Counted from the first letter of the stretch, positions 1 through 6,000 are shown. The stretch: DNA of 7,683 nt from an uncultured Lachnospiraceae bacterium (GCA_910584695.1 CAJUBR010000100.1:1-7683); one strand, 5' to 3'. Made by a program: numbers and translations. The notes: generated by a model from the sequence alone, not told the origin.

Positions 1-1191
1 AAAGGATTCGTTTTCTTCTAAAGTTGCCCGTTTGGACGCATCATAATTATAGATCAGTCCGGTTGCAATCCGGTAGTTTTCATAGATGGCATCCGCCATG
101 GAGGCAATGACCTGTTTGCACTGTTCAAGAGCGATCGTAGGTGTATTTAAGAGCATATCGTCTAATGTTGCAAGCTCCTGATCTGTTTTAGAGATGTCAT
201 CATCACCGATTACTTTTCCTGTAAAATCCCCTAATTTCTGACTGAATGGAAGAAGGATAATACTGGTTATAAAATTGAAAAGCAAGTGGATATTTGCAAT
301 ATCACCACGGTTTACAGTATTGTTCCAAAAACCGATTCCTACGGTATAATAAATACCATATATAATAACTGTAAATAAGACAGCACCAAAAATATTAAAA
401 AACAAATAGCTTAGGGATACGCGTTTTGCCTTTTTGTTGGCACCGATTGAGCCTAAGATAATAGTCATGCATTTACCGATATTTTGCCCGATTATGATAG
501 GGATAGCAGTGGCATAGCTCACACTTCCTGTTGCAGATAATGCCTGTAAAATACCGACAGAAGCAGAGGAGCTTTGTATAATCGCAGTGATAACGAGACC
601 AATCAGAATTCCTAAAAACGGATTGCTGAAGGAAGTAAATGCGTTTTGAAAGGTTTCGGATTCTTTTAAAGGTGCAAATACGGTTTCCATCATGGTCATA
701 CCATAAAAAAGAACACCGAGTCCCACCATGATTCCGGCAATATCTTTTGCTTTTTTCTTTTTGGTAAATAACAGGATGAAGGCACCAATTCCCACCAGCA
801 TAGGAGCAAAAGAAGAGGGTTTTAGTAATTGCAGAATCAAATTATCGGAAGCTAGATCCCCAAGACGTAAAATCTGTGCAGTAACCGTACTTCCTACATT
901 TGCACCTAAAACGACAGGAATTGCCTGTGCAAGTTTCATGATCCCCGCATTTACAAAGCCGATCAGCATAATGGTGGTGGCGGCAGAGCTCTGAATGATG
1001 GCGGTAACACCGGTACCCAGTCCCCAGCCCTTGATAAACCCGACTCCTTTCTTTTTACTGGTTGTTAATTTTTCTAAAATCCGTTCCAGACCGGAACCGG
1101 CAAGCTTTTCCAGAGATGATCCCATCAGGCTCATGCCATATAAGAATAATCCGACACCGCCTAAAAGCTGTAAGATTGATAGTATATCCAT
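1..1191 (-). CDS. Na+/phosphate cotransporter (NptA/PNaS family), C-terminus cut by window edge
   Basis: Integral membrane Na+-driven phosphate symporter of the NptA/YjbB type (Na/Pi-cotransporter II fold). The visible 397 residues start MDILSILQLLGG and hold both inverted repeats of the family. The first repeat has QSSAATT at about 67-73 and GANVGST at about 96-102; the second has QSSSASV at about 206-212 and GQNIGKC at about 235-241. QSS-type motifs form the substrate and sodium site in this family. Hydrophobic segments lie near 8-25, 60-82, 130-145, 152-170, 192-222, 262-285 and 300-318. After about residue 325 the protein becomes hydrophilic and helical (DQELATLDD), which fits the beginning of the PhoU-like C-terminal domain seen in many Gram-positive members; the rest lies beyond position 1. 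The start is set by GGGGAGG at 1201-1207, 9 nt upstream. The gene is divergent from putP. No frameshift is seen. The family call is firm; phosphate as the substrate is inferred from the family. Confidence 0.93.
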   Translation of the reverse strand, partial: MDILSILQLLGGVGLFLYGMSLMGSSLEKLAGSGLERILEKLTTSKKKGVGFIKGWGLGTGVTAIIQSSAATTIMLIGFVNAGIMKLAQAIPVVLGANVGSTVTAQILRLGDLASDNLILQLLKPSSFAPMLVGIGAFILLFTKKKKAKDIAGIMVGLGVLFYGMTMMETVFAPLKESETFQNAFTSFSNPFLGILIGLVITAIIQSSSASVGILQALSATGSVSYATAIPIIIGQNIGKCMTIILGSIGANKKAKRVSLSYLFFNIFGAVLFTVIIYGIYYTVGIGFWNNTVNRGDIANIHLLFNFITSIILLPFSQKLGDFTGKVIGDDDISKTDQELATLDDMLLNTPTIALEQCKQVIASMADAIYENYRIATGLIYNYDASKRATLEENESF

Positions 1192-1266
1192 GTTTTTTAT
1201 CCTCCCCAAGTATATAAAAAAATAAAAATATTTTGCCGCTTTCTATGTAAAAATCATACATTGCTT

Positions 1267-1295
1267 ATTATATGATGTTTTGTCTGGTTTGTCAC
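1267..1295 (-). promoter_or_regulatory. Sigma-A promoter of the Na/Pi cotransporter gene
   Basis: Read on the minus strand, GTGACA (1295-1290) is followed after exactly 17 bp by a consensus TATAAT (1272-1267). Transcription would start near 1260, giving a leader of about 70 nt that contains the GGGGAGG ribosome binding site at 1201-1207. The -35 box matches TTGACA at five of six positions. Confidence 0.7.
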
Positions 1296-1320
1296 TATAA
1301 AATTAAAATTAGGAGGAAGA

Positions 1321-1467
1321 CCTCTGGTAGTCAACAACCCCGCTGCAAGCAACGGGGTATTTGACCCTCGCGGCAGCCGCTAAATGTCTGCAGGCAACCA
1401 CTTGACTCGTTGCTCGCGGGAATCATAGACGGAACTGTAACTAAGTGATTACTCCGACTAATTGAGG
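1321..1467 (+). repeat. Structured palindromic element upstream of putP (MITE-like repeat or structured leader RNA)
   Basis: A GC-richer island in an AT-rich gap, with no open reading frame of note. Its ends form an imperfect 12-bp inverted repeat: CCTCTGGTAGTC (1321-1332) against GACTAATTGAGG (1456-1467), 9 of 12 paired. Inside are several nested stems. One is CCCCGCTGC/GCAACGGGG with an AA turn (1337-1358, one mismatch). Others are GCGG-CAG-CCGC (1370-1380), GCAAC/GTTGC with a 10-nt loop (1394-1413), and GGA-bulge-GTAA/TTAC-TCC (1431-1455). Two imperfect direct copies of GCAAC...TTGAC...CTCGCGG lie at 1349-1373 and 1394-1419. A T9 tract follows at 1479-1487. It could be a small non-autonomous mobile element, a remnant of an IS200/IS605-type end, or a structured RNA in the putP leader. 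The stems are seen directly; the identity is not known. No flanking target duplication is evident. Confidence 0.55.
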
Positions 1468-1494
1468 ATAAAACTGGATTTTTTTTTGGAAGTA

Positions 1495-1503
1495 TGGTAG
1501 AAT
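1495..1503 (+). promoter_or_regulatory. Possible extended -10 promoter of putP
   Basis: TGG-TAGAAT forms an extended -10 element (TGn plus a hexamer close to TATAAT) 36 bp before the putP start codon. No good -35 box lies 16-18 bp upstream; the region there is TGGATT followed by a T tract. If it is active, the leader would be about 30 nt and would exclude the palindromic element. If transcription starts further upstream, that element would be part of the putP mRNA. Confidence 0.35.
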
Positions 1504-1538
1504 TAACCGAATTTTGTGTTTATAAGGAGAAATAGAAT

Positions 1539-3116
1539 ATGAATCATTCATTAGTATGGATTTTACTTGCATTTGCGGCATATATGATTGTCATGATTAT
1601 CATTGGTGCTATGTATGCGAGAAAAACAAAGAATTCAGAGGATTTTTTCTTAGGCGGGAGAAATCTGAATGGCTGGGTAGCAGCATTGTCTGCCCAGGCT
1701 TCGGATATGAGCGGCTGGCTTTTAATGGGACTTCCAGGTAGTATTTATGCCTTTGGTACCGGACAGGCATGGATTGCTGTGGGTCTGTTTATCGGTACGG
1801 TATGCAACTGGTTGCTTGTTTCTTCAAGGCTTAGGAGATATACGATTCGTGCCAATAATTCATTGACACTTCCGGCTTATCTGGAAAATCGTTTTCATGA
1901 TAGAAAGAAAATTCTTTTGATTGCATCCTCGCTTGTAATTGTAATTTTCTTTCTGGTTTATACGGCATCTGCCCTGACAGCAGGCGGTAAACTGTTTACA
2001 TCAGTATTTGGTGTAGATTATAAAGCAGCATTGACAATTGGTGCAATTGTTATTTTGGTTTATACTTTCCTAGGAGGTTTTATGGCAGTCTGTGTGACTG
2101 ACTTTATTCAGGGAACGCTGATGTTGATCGGTATTTTGTGTATTCCGATTATTGCTTATGTTTTAGTGGGTTCTAGTAATCTTGTAGACGTGTTAGGAGA
2201 TACTGGTGTAGCAGGAGGTGTGAGTTCTTTTTTAAATATTATGCATGACTCAGGGGAACCTGTATCTGCCGTTTACATTATTTCACAGCTTGCGTGGGGA
2301 CTTGGATATTTTGGAATGCCACATATTTTAGTACGTTTTATGGCAGTTTCAAATGAAAAGGAACTTAAGAAATCAAAAGTGATCGCAATTATCTGGGTTG
2401 CTGTTTCTTTAAGCTTTGCTGTTGTAATCGGTATTGTGGGACGTGCATATCTTTATCCTGTTATTTTAGGTGAAACCACAGATATAACAGCAGAAAATGT
2501 CTTTATTGAGATGATCAAACAGATATTTACACAGGATTTAAACTTAGCATTTATTGGGGGATTATTTCTTTGCGGTATTTTAGCCGCAATCATGTCCACC
2601 GCAGATTCCCAGCTGCTGGTCACAGCATCGGCAGTGGCAGAAGATTTGTTTAAGGGTGTATTTAAAAAAGATGCAGACGATAAAACAGTCTTAAATGTCA
2701 GCCGTGGGACGGTAGTTGTAGTGGCACTTTTAGCATACTTGATCGCACTGAATCCGGACAGTTCCGTGATGGGACTCGTCTCAAATGCATGGGCAGGATT
2801 TGGTGCTGCGTTTGGACCGGTTATCTTACTTTCCTTATACTGGAACCGTGTCAATTTACCGGGGGCCATTGCAGGTATTGTTTCCGGGGCGGCAACGGTG
2901 TTAATATGGGATTATATACCGATTTTCCATACAGGGGCACTTAATGATAACGGAAAAGAAATCATAAATACACTGGGTGTTCAGACAGGTCTTTACTCTT
3001 TAGCAGTTGGATTTATAATCAGTATGTTGCTGATTATTGTAGTGTCACTTATAACAAAGGAACCGTCACAAGAAATGCTGCAGGAATTTAAAGATATGAA
3101 AAACAATAATATATGA
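1539..3116 (+). CDS. putP: Sodium/proline symporter PutP
   Basis: A 525-residue member of the sodium:solute symporter (SSS) family that imports L-proline with Na+ across the cytoplasmic membrane, for nutrition or osmoprotection. The sequence follows E. coli PutP closely. It has DFFLGGRNLNGWVAALSAQASDMSGW near 35-60, with Asp56 matching the sodium-site Asp55 of E. coli. LLMGLPGSIYAFG follows, then WGLGYFGMPHILVRFMA at about 253-269. AAIMSTADSQLL at about 349-360 has Ser353/Thr354 matching the sodium-site Ser340/Thr341 of E. coli. LVSNAWAGFGAAFGPV lies near 413-428. About 13 hydrophobic segments span the protein and the length is normal for the family (about 500). The start is set by AAGGAG at 1524-1529, 9 nt upstream. 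It is a single-gene unit with its own terminator at 3178-3202 and no put catabolic genes beside it. A loop at about 463-482 (HTGALNDNGKEI) is longer than in E. coli. Confidence 0.95.
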   Translation: MNHSLVWILLAFAAYMIVMIIIGAMYARKTKNSEDFFLGGRNLNGWVAALSAQASDMSGWLLMGLPGSIYAFGTGQAWIAVGLFIGTVCNWLLVSSRLRRYTIRANNSLTLPAYLENRFHDRKKILLIASSLVIVIFFLVYTASALTAGGKLFTSVFGVDYKAALTIGAIVILVYTFLGGFMAVCVTDFIQGTLMLIGILCIPIIAYVLVGSSNLVDVLGDTGVAGGVSSFLNIMHDSGEPVSAVYIISQLAWGLGYFGMPHILVRFMAVSNEKELKKSKVIAIIWVAVSLSFAVVIGIVGRAYLYPVILGETTDITAENVFIEMIKQIFTQDLNLAFIGGLFLCGILAAIMSTADSQLLVTASAVAEDLFKGVFKKDADDKTVLNVSRGTVVVVALLAYLIALNPDSSVMGLVSNAWAGFGAAFGPVILLSLYWNRVNLPGAIAGIVSGAATVLIWDYIPIFHTGALNDNGKEIINTLGVQTGLYSLAVGFIISMLLIIVVSLITKEPSQEMLQEFKDMKNNNI

Positions 3117-3177
3117 TCTTTCGTGGAAATAATGAAGGAATGGGAAAGGATTTTAAATAACTGACAGCAAAAGAAAA

Positions 3178-3202
3178 AGACCGCTTAGCGGTCTCTTCTT
3201 TT
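3178..3202 (+). terminator. Rho-independent terminator after putP
   Basis: A perfect 7-bp stem AGACCGC/GCGGTCT (3178-3184 with 3188-3194) with a TTA loop, preceded by an A-rich stretch and followed by CTTCTTTT. It begins 61 bp past the putP stop. The A-rich 5' flank could also give weak termination on the minus strand, but no minus-strand gene ends there. Confidence 0.8.
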
Positions 3203-3323
3203 ATGTATAAGGGAGAATTAAATGAAAAAAATTATGAAAAATATTATGTTTTTAATATAAAGTATAAATATGAACAAATTATGACTGTGAAAAAAACAAA
3301 ATGAAAACATTTGGAGGAATATC

Positions 3324-3797
3324 ATGAAGTATCGAATTTTGTGTATTGGAAAGCTGAAAGATCAATTTTATAAGGATGCGATTTCAGATCTTTGTAATCA
3401 GATAAAAAAGCAAAAAAAGGAGATTGAAATTATTGAATTTCCCGATGAAAAAATACCGGAACATTTAAAGGGAAAGAAGAGAGAGCTGTTTTTGGAAAAA
3501 GAATGTGAACGTCTGATAAACAAGATCTCGAAAAGGGACTATGTGGTAGCGTTATGTATAGAGGGAAAGGAAATGACAACCAATCAGCATAAAAAATATA
3601 TCACAAAGGTGACGGAAGCAGGATATGACAGTATTGTCTATGTGATAGGCGGTTCCCTTGGGTTGCCGGAAAGGGTGAAAGAACGGGCCAATTTGAAACT
3701 GAGTTTTTCAAAAATGACATTTCCCCATCAGATGATGCGAATGGTGTTATGTGAAGAAATTGTAAATATGATAAATGTTACCAATTACTTGTGGTAA
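3324..3797 (+). CDS. rlmH: RlmH-family 23S rRNA (pseudouridine1915-N3)-methyltransferase, core intact, atypical C-terminus
   Basis: A SPOUT-class (alpha/beta trefoil-knot) methyltransferase. RlmH methylates pseudouridine 1915 in helix 69 of 23S rRNA on the assembled 70S ribosome, using SAM. The 157 residues match the family length (about 155-160). Family motifs are the N-terminal IGKLK (8-12), VALCIEGK (75-82), VIGGSLGL (107-114) and SFSKMTFPHQMMR (127-139), which form the knotted SAM pocket. The end is unusual. The usual ...EQIYRAYRI..GEPYHK/R tail is replaced by LCEEIVNMINVTNYLW, so the YHK/R triad, the Tyr-Arg pair of the last helix and the Gly are absent. Translation starts 6 nt after GGAGG (3313-3317). 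The last 13 bp overlap the 3' end of the opposing RlmH-like gene. No clear promoter is seen in the AT-rich 3203-3312. The family is certain; catalytic competence alone is doubtful. Confidence 0.85.
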   Translation: MKYRILCIGKLKDQFYKDAISDLCNQIKKQKKEIEIIEFPDEKIPEHLKGKKRELFLEKECERLINKISKRDYVVALCIEGKEMTTNQHKKYITKVTEAGYDSIVYVIGGSLGLPERVKERANLKLSFSKMTFPHQMMRMVLCEEIVNMINVTNYLW

Positions 3798-4222
3798 GTT
3801 TTTCCCTGAAGGATGGTATAGGCACGGTAGAGCTGTTCGTAGAATAACAAAGTGATTGTTTCCAGGGAAAGACAGCTTCCTGTCAGGGAAAGTGTGAGAG
3901 GCAAAATGCAATTCGGTAATGGTGCTAATGCATCATACAATGCAGTTTCAGAATAACCGATTATAACGTGGACATATGATTTCCCACTATGCTGGATATC
4001 TTTTAAGAAAGCGGCAAATTCTTCTGAGGAATAGGTGGAAGGACCGGTACGAATGTATAAAAATAAATGATTGGTTTCTTTTATATCCTTTGGAAAGGAA
4101 AGGGAAAGACCGGGATGAAGGGTTGTGCTGCAATAAGCAGATAATCTTTTTTCAAATTCCTGTATGGCATTTTGACGGCAGATATCCATTGTTTTTAAAT
4201 TACAGTATATATGATAGTGCAT
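3785..4222 (-). CDS. Divergent RlmH-like protein with canonical YHK tail but degenerate SAM-binding core
   Basis: A 145-residue protein recognisable as RlmH-derived at both ends. Residues 18-31 read NAIQEFEKRLSAYC, matching the family's AI.EYEKRLSRYC helix. Residues 129-145 read EQLYRAYTILQGKTYHK, matching the family ending EQIYRAYRI.KGEPYHK. The middle has diverged. The family's VIGGSLGLS loop is VIIGYSETALY (86-96), and the SFSRMTFPHQLMR segment aligns with SLTGSCLSLETIT (112-124), so the SAM-site Gly-Gly-Ser-Leu-Gly and Phe-Pro-His-Gln are lost. The reading frame is open throughout and starts 8 nt after GGAGG (4231-4235), so it looks maintained and translated, not a random remnant. A weak -10-like TAAAAT lies at 4262-4257 (minus) without a good -35; read-through from the tRNA gene is another option. 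It probably cannot bind SAM normally; a partner or pseudo-enzyme role is inferred. Confidence 0.72.
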   Translation of the reverse strand: MHYHIYCNLKTMDICRQNAIQEFEKRLSAYCSTTLHPGLSLSFPKDIKETNHLFLYIRTGPSTYSSEEFAAFLKDIQHSGKSYVHVIIGYSETALYDALAPLPNCILPLTLSLTGSCLSLETITLLFYEQLYRAYTILQGKTYHK

Positions 4223-4288
4223 AAGAATTGCCTCCGTTCTTCTCCCTGATTTTCAAATTTTACAGTTTCGCAATTAACTAACTTAAAT

Positions 4289-4354
4289 AAAAAAGGGAGA
4301 GGAAAGGAGCTGTCACAAAAGGAAGAAGAAAACAGGAATGCGACAGCCCCTTTC
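4289..4354 (-). terminator. Terminator of the tRNA-Arg transcript
   Basis: In the minus-strand RNA a 13-bp stem pairs GAAAGGGGCTGTC (4354-4342) with GACAGCTCCTTTC (4314-4302), across a 27-nt loop. Position 4348/4308 is a G-U wobble in this orientation but an A-C mismatch in plus-strand RNA, which supports the minus orientation. A U6 run (4294-4289) follows after a 7-nt spacer. It sits between the tRNA gene and the RlmH-like gene downstream. Confidence 0.62.
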
Positions 4355-4367
4355 TGAAAATATTAAA

Positions 4368-4439
4368 TGCACCAGAAGAGAATCGAACTCCCTCACATGG
4401 CTCCGGAGGCCATTGCTCTATCCACTGAGCTACTGGTGC
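4368..4439 (-). tRNA. tRNA-Arg, anticodon CCG
   Basis: A complete cloverleaf can be drawn. The acceptor stem is GCACCAG/CTGGTGC with discriminator A, and the D arm contains TAGCTCAGTGGATAGAGC. The anticodon stem ATGGC/GCCAT encloses the loop CTCCGGA, whose anticodon CCG reads the arginine codon CGG. The variable loop is short, and the T arm GGGAG-TTCGATT-CTCTT has two G-U pairs. The gene is 72 nt, and CCA is not encoded (TTT follows), so CCA is added after transcription. It has its own promoter and terminator. Confidence 0.96.
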
Positions 4440-4451
4440 ATTACATATAGT

Positions 4452-4480
4452 ATAATACTACAAATATTTCAAAATAGCAA
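4452..4480 (-). promoter_or_regulatory. Promoter of tRNA-Arg
   Basis: On the minus strand TTGCTA (4480-4475) is followed after 17 bp by TATTAT (4457-4452). Transcription would begin about 5 nt before the tRNA 5' end, as is common for tRNA genes. It is back to back with the promoter at 4488-4516. Confidence 0.68.
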
Positions 4481-4487
4481 TCACTAG

Positions 4488-4516
4488 TTGCAATTTAATA
4501 TGCATTTTGTTAAAAT
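4488..4516 (+). promoter_or_regulatory. Promoter of the membrane protein gene at 4564
   Basis: TTGCAA (4488-4493), a 17-bp spacer, and TAAAAT (4511-4516). This predicts a start near 4523 and a leader of about 40 nt ending in the AGGAG ribosome binding site at 4553-4557. Only 7 bp separate its -35 box from that of the divergent tRNA promoter, so the two may compete for polymerase. Confidence 0.7.
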
Positions 4517-4563
4517 AGAATTGTATGGTGTTATGATACATAGCTATTTGACAGGAGATTCTT

Positions 4564-5418
4564 ATGAAAAAAAATATATTTGACAGGGTTTCTGATTCCT
4601 ATGAAAGTTTCCATTTAAAGGAATCAGAGATCAGAATGGGAAATGATACCATTTATATTAGTCCAAAACTTAAATTGATATTGGGATGGAGTCTTTTCGT
4701 TTTATGCTGCGTGCTGGCTTATATTTTTGTCGGAATGCCATCTGCAAAGAAGAATATAAGCAAAGCGGATAAAAAAGCGGTTCTGGATGAAAAATTAGAC
4801 GTTGATGAAGAACATGATACCATGATTCCGTATGCGAAAGATGCAGATAAAGAACTGAATTCCTTTATTAAAAAGTATTTTAAAGCGGTGACGGAATGTG
4901 ATAACGAAACCTTACAGGATATGGTAACGGAACCGTCAGAATATAATAATAATAATGAGAATTTGAAAAAGAAAGCAGAATTTATTACAGGTTATGATAA
5001 AATTACAGTATATACAAAGGAAGGGATGGAGGAAGGAAGCTATGTGGCATTTGTAGTGGCCAATCTGACAATTGCGGGTGTCAATTCTTCTCCTTATGAT
5101 ATTATGACATTGTATATCGTAAATGGTGCAAGAGGATATTTGGTTCATAACGGTAAGCTATCGGACGAGACTCAGACTTATATTGAGAAGATAAAAGGGG
5201 ATGAGGATATACAAAAGATATACAAATCGGTTGAGAAAAAGAATACAGAATTAAAAGAAAAGGATTCTTCTTTAAAGGAATTTTATGATATGATCAGCGG
5301 AAACAATATACAGACAACTGAGGAAGCAAAACCGGGCTCGGAAAGTACAGAGGGAAAAGAAGCCTCCACAGAGACGGTAACCACAGGGGCTCCGGCAAAA
5401 GATCATCAGGAACCATAG
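4564..5418 (+). CDS. Hypothetical single-pass membrane protein with extracytoplasmic domain
   Basis: A 284-residue protein I do not recognise. It has a short polar N-terminus inside the cell (1-35) and one hydrophobic segment at about 36-58 (LKLILGWSLFVLCCVLAYIF). A charged linker follows (about 60-95), then a soluble domain at about 95-205 and a Lys/Glu-rich, coiled-coil-like helix at about 205-245. The Thr/Glu/Ser-rich tail (about 246-284) is probably disordered. The segment KELNSFIKKYFKAVTECDNETLQDM followed by alternating strands resembles the opening of NTF2-like domains; this is only a fold guess. No signal peptidase site or lipobox is evident, so it should stay anchored. Translation starts 6 nt after AGGAG. 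It is monocistronic, with promoter 4488-4516 and a hairpin at 5450-5504. Five AAT-type codons give an Asn run near 128-132. Confidence 0.85.
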   Translation: MKKNIFDRVSDSYESFHLKESEIRMGNDTIYISPKLKLILGWSLFVLCCVLAYIFVGMPSAKKNISKADKKAVLDEKLDVDEEHDTMIPYAKDADKELNSFIKKYFKAVTECDNETLQDMVTEPSEYNNNNENLKKKAEFITGYDKITVYTKEGMEEGSYVAFVVANLTIAGVNSSPYDIMTLYIVNGARGYLVHNGKLSDETQTYIEKIKGDEDIQKIYKSVEKKNTELKEKDSSLKEFYDMISGNNIQTTEEAKPGSESTEGKEASTETVTTGAPAKDHQEP

Positions 5419-5449
5419 GAAAGGGAAGCCTGTTTATGAATATAAGGTT

Positions 5450-5504
5450 AAAGGGGAATGTCGCATTAAGAAAATTTTTCTTTTTTACTGTGGCATTCCC
5501 CTTT
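5450..5504 (+). terminator. Terminator hairpin between the membrane protein and Lrp genes
   Basis: A 15-bp stem pairs AAAGGGGAATGTCGC (5450-5464) with GTGGCATTCCCCTTT (5490-5504) around a 25-nt AT-rich loop. The two non-Watson-Crick pairs are G-U wobbles in plus-strand RNA and A-C mismatches in minus-strand RNA, so the plus orientation is favoured. A T-rich but broken tract follows (GCTTTCAATATCCTTT). It lies between two converging genes and may serve both. Confidence 0.6.
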
Positions 5505-5518
5505 GCTTTCAATATCCT

Positions 5519-5995
5519 TTAAGTTTCTTCATTTGTATCGGGATCTTCTGTCAAATCAGGAGCGTATATATCAATCCCCCGTGGCTTGACGGGAGTGGAG
5601 AACACGATCTGGGTTTCTGTTTTCCCATATTTTTGGAGCTGCCCGATAAAAGAATCCAGTTCCATTGTACTGGGAAAAGCAACTTTTATTAACATGGAAT
5701 ATGCACCGGTTACACAGTTACATTCCAAAACATTGGGACATGATTCTATATAGGGATAAAATGTCGGTTTTTGTTTTGGATCTAATGACATGTTAATAAA
5801 TGCGGTCACGTGGTAATCCAGCATAACAGGATCTACGGCTGCGTGATACCCGATAATAATTCCGGCTTTTTCCAGCCGATCGATTCTTGCTGAAACAGCA
5901 GGTGAAGATAAAAACACCTTACTGGCCAGATATTTTAATGGATATCTGGCGTTTTCCTGTAATAGATGTAAAATTTTCTTATCAATACTATCCAT
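5519..5995 (-). CDS. Lrp/AsnC-family transcriptional regulator
   Basis: A 158-residue DNA-binding regulator of the leucine-responsive/AsnC family, which forms dimers and octamers and usually senses amino acids. The N-terminal winged helix-turn-helix covers about 2-50: IDKKILHLLQENARYPLKYLA, then SSPAVSARIDRLEKAGIIIGY, the standard recognition-helix region. The ligand-binding RAM domain covers about 63-137 (VTAFINMSLDP, then CNCVTGAYSMLIKVAF at about 92-107, the family's V.G.yD.ll motif with Ser in place of Asp). The start is ATG at 5995, 5 nt from AAGGAAGGG (6001-6009), and it begins the protein exactly at the usual MD.ID.KIL. An in-frame GTG at 6106 would add 37 residues but lies inside a hairpin and has no ribosome binding site. 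The gene is divergent from the DUF975 gene. Ligand and targets are unknown. Confidence 0.9.
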   Translation of the reverse strand: MDSIDKKILHLLQENARYPLKYLASKVFLSSPAVSARIDRLEKAGIIIGYHAAVDPVMLDYHVTAFINMSLDPKQKPTFYPYIESCPNVLECNCVTGAYSMLIKVAFPSTMELDSFIGQLQKYGKTETQIVFSTPVKPRGIDIYAPDLTEDPDTNEET

Positions 5996-6000
5996 GAAAT

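Noticed and set aside
728..1225. Plus-strand open frames over the Na/Pi cotransporter gene
   Set aside because: They lie antisense to a continuous 397-codon frame with clear family motifs, and have no ribosome binding sites or recognisable products.
1402..1430. TTGACT...ATAGAC as a promoter for putP
   Set aside because: The -35 looks good but the -10 is poor, and the -35 sits in the loop of a stem of the palindromic element.
2453..2869. Minus-strand 138-residue open frame inside putP
   Set aside because: It is an antisense shadow of a conserved part of PutP (sodium-site region) and has no start signals.
3222..3260. Tiny frame MKKIMKNIMFLI with GGGAGA upstream, before rlmH
   Set aside because: Thirteen codons of AT-rich sequence; such frames arise easily by chance here and nothing else supports it.
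3871..3884. Hairpin GACAG-CTTC-CTGTC downstream of the plus rlmH stop, as its terminator
   Set aside because: The stem is only 5 bp and no T run follows on either strand; it is better explained as part of a small repeat inside the opposing gene.
3976..4224. Plus-strand open frame opposite the RlmH-like gene
   Set aside because: No ribosome binding site, and the opposite strand has family-level similarity at both protein ends plus a good GGAGG.
4943..4956. AAT trinucleotide run in the membrane protein gene
   Set aside because: Only about five units, coding for Asn; too short to suggest phase variation, and in-frame changes would not switch the gene off.
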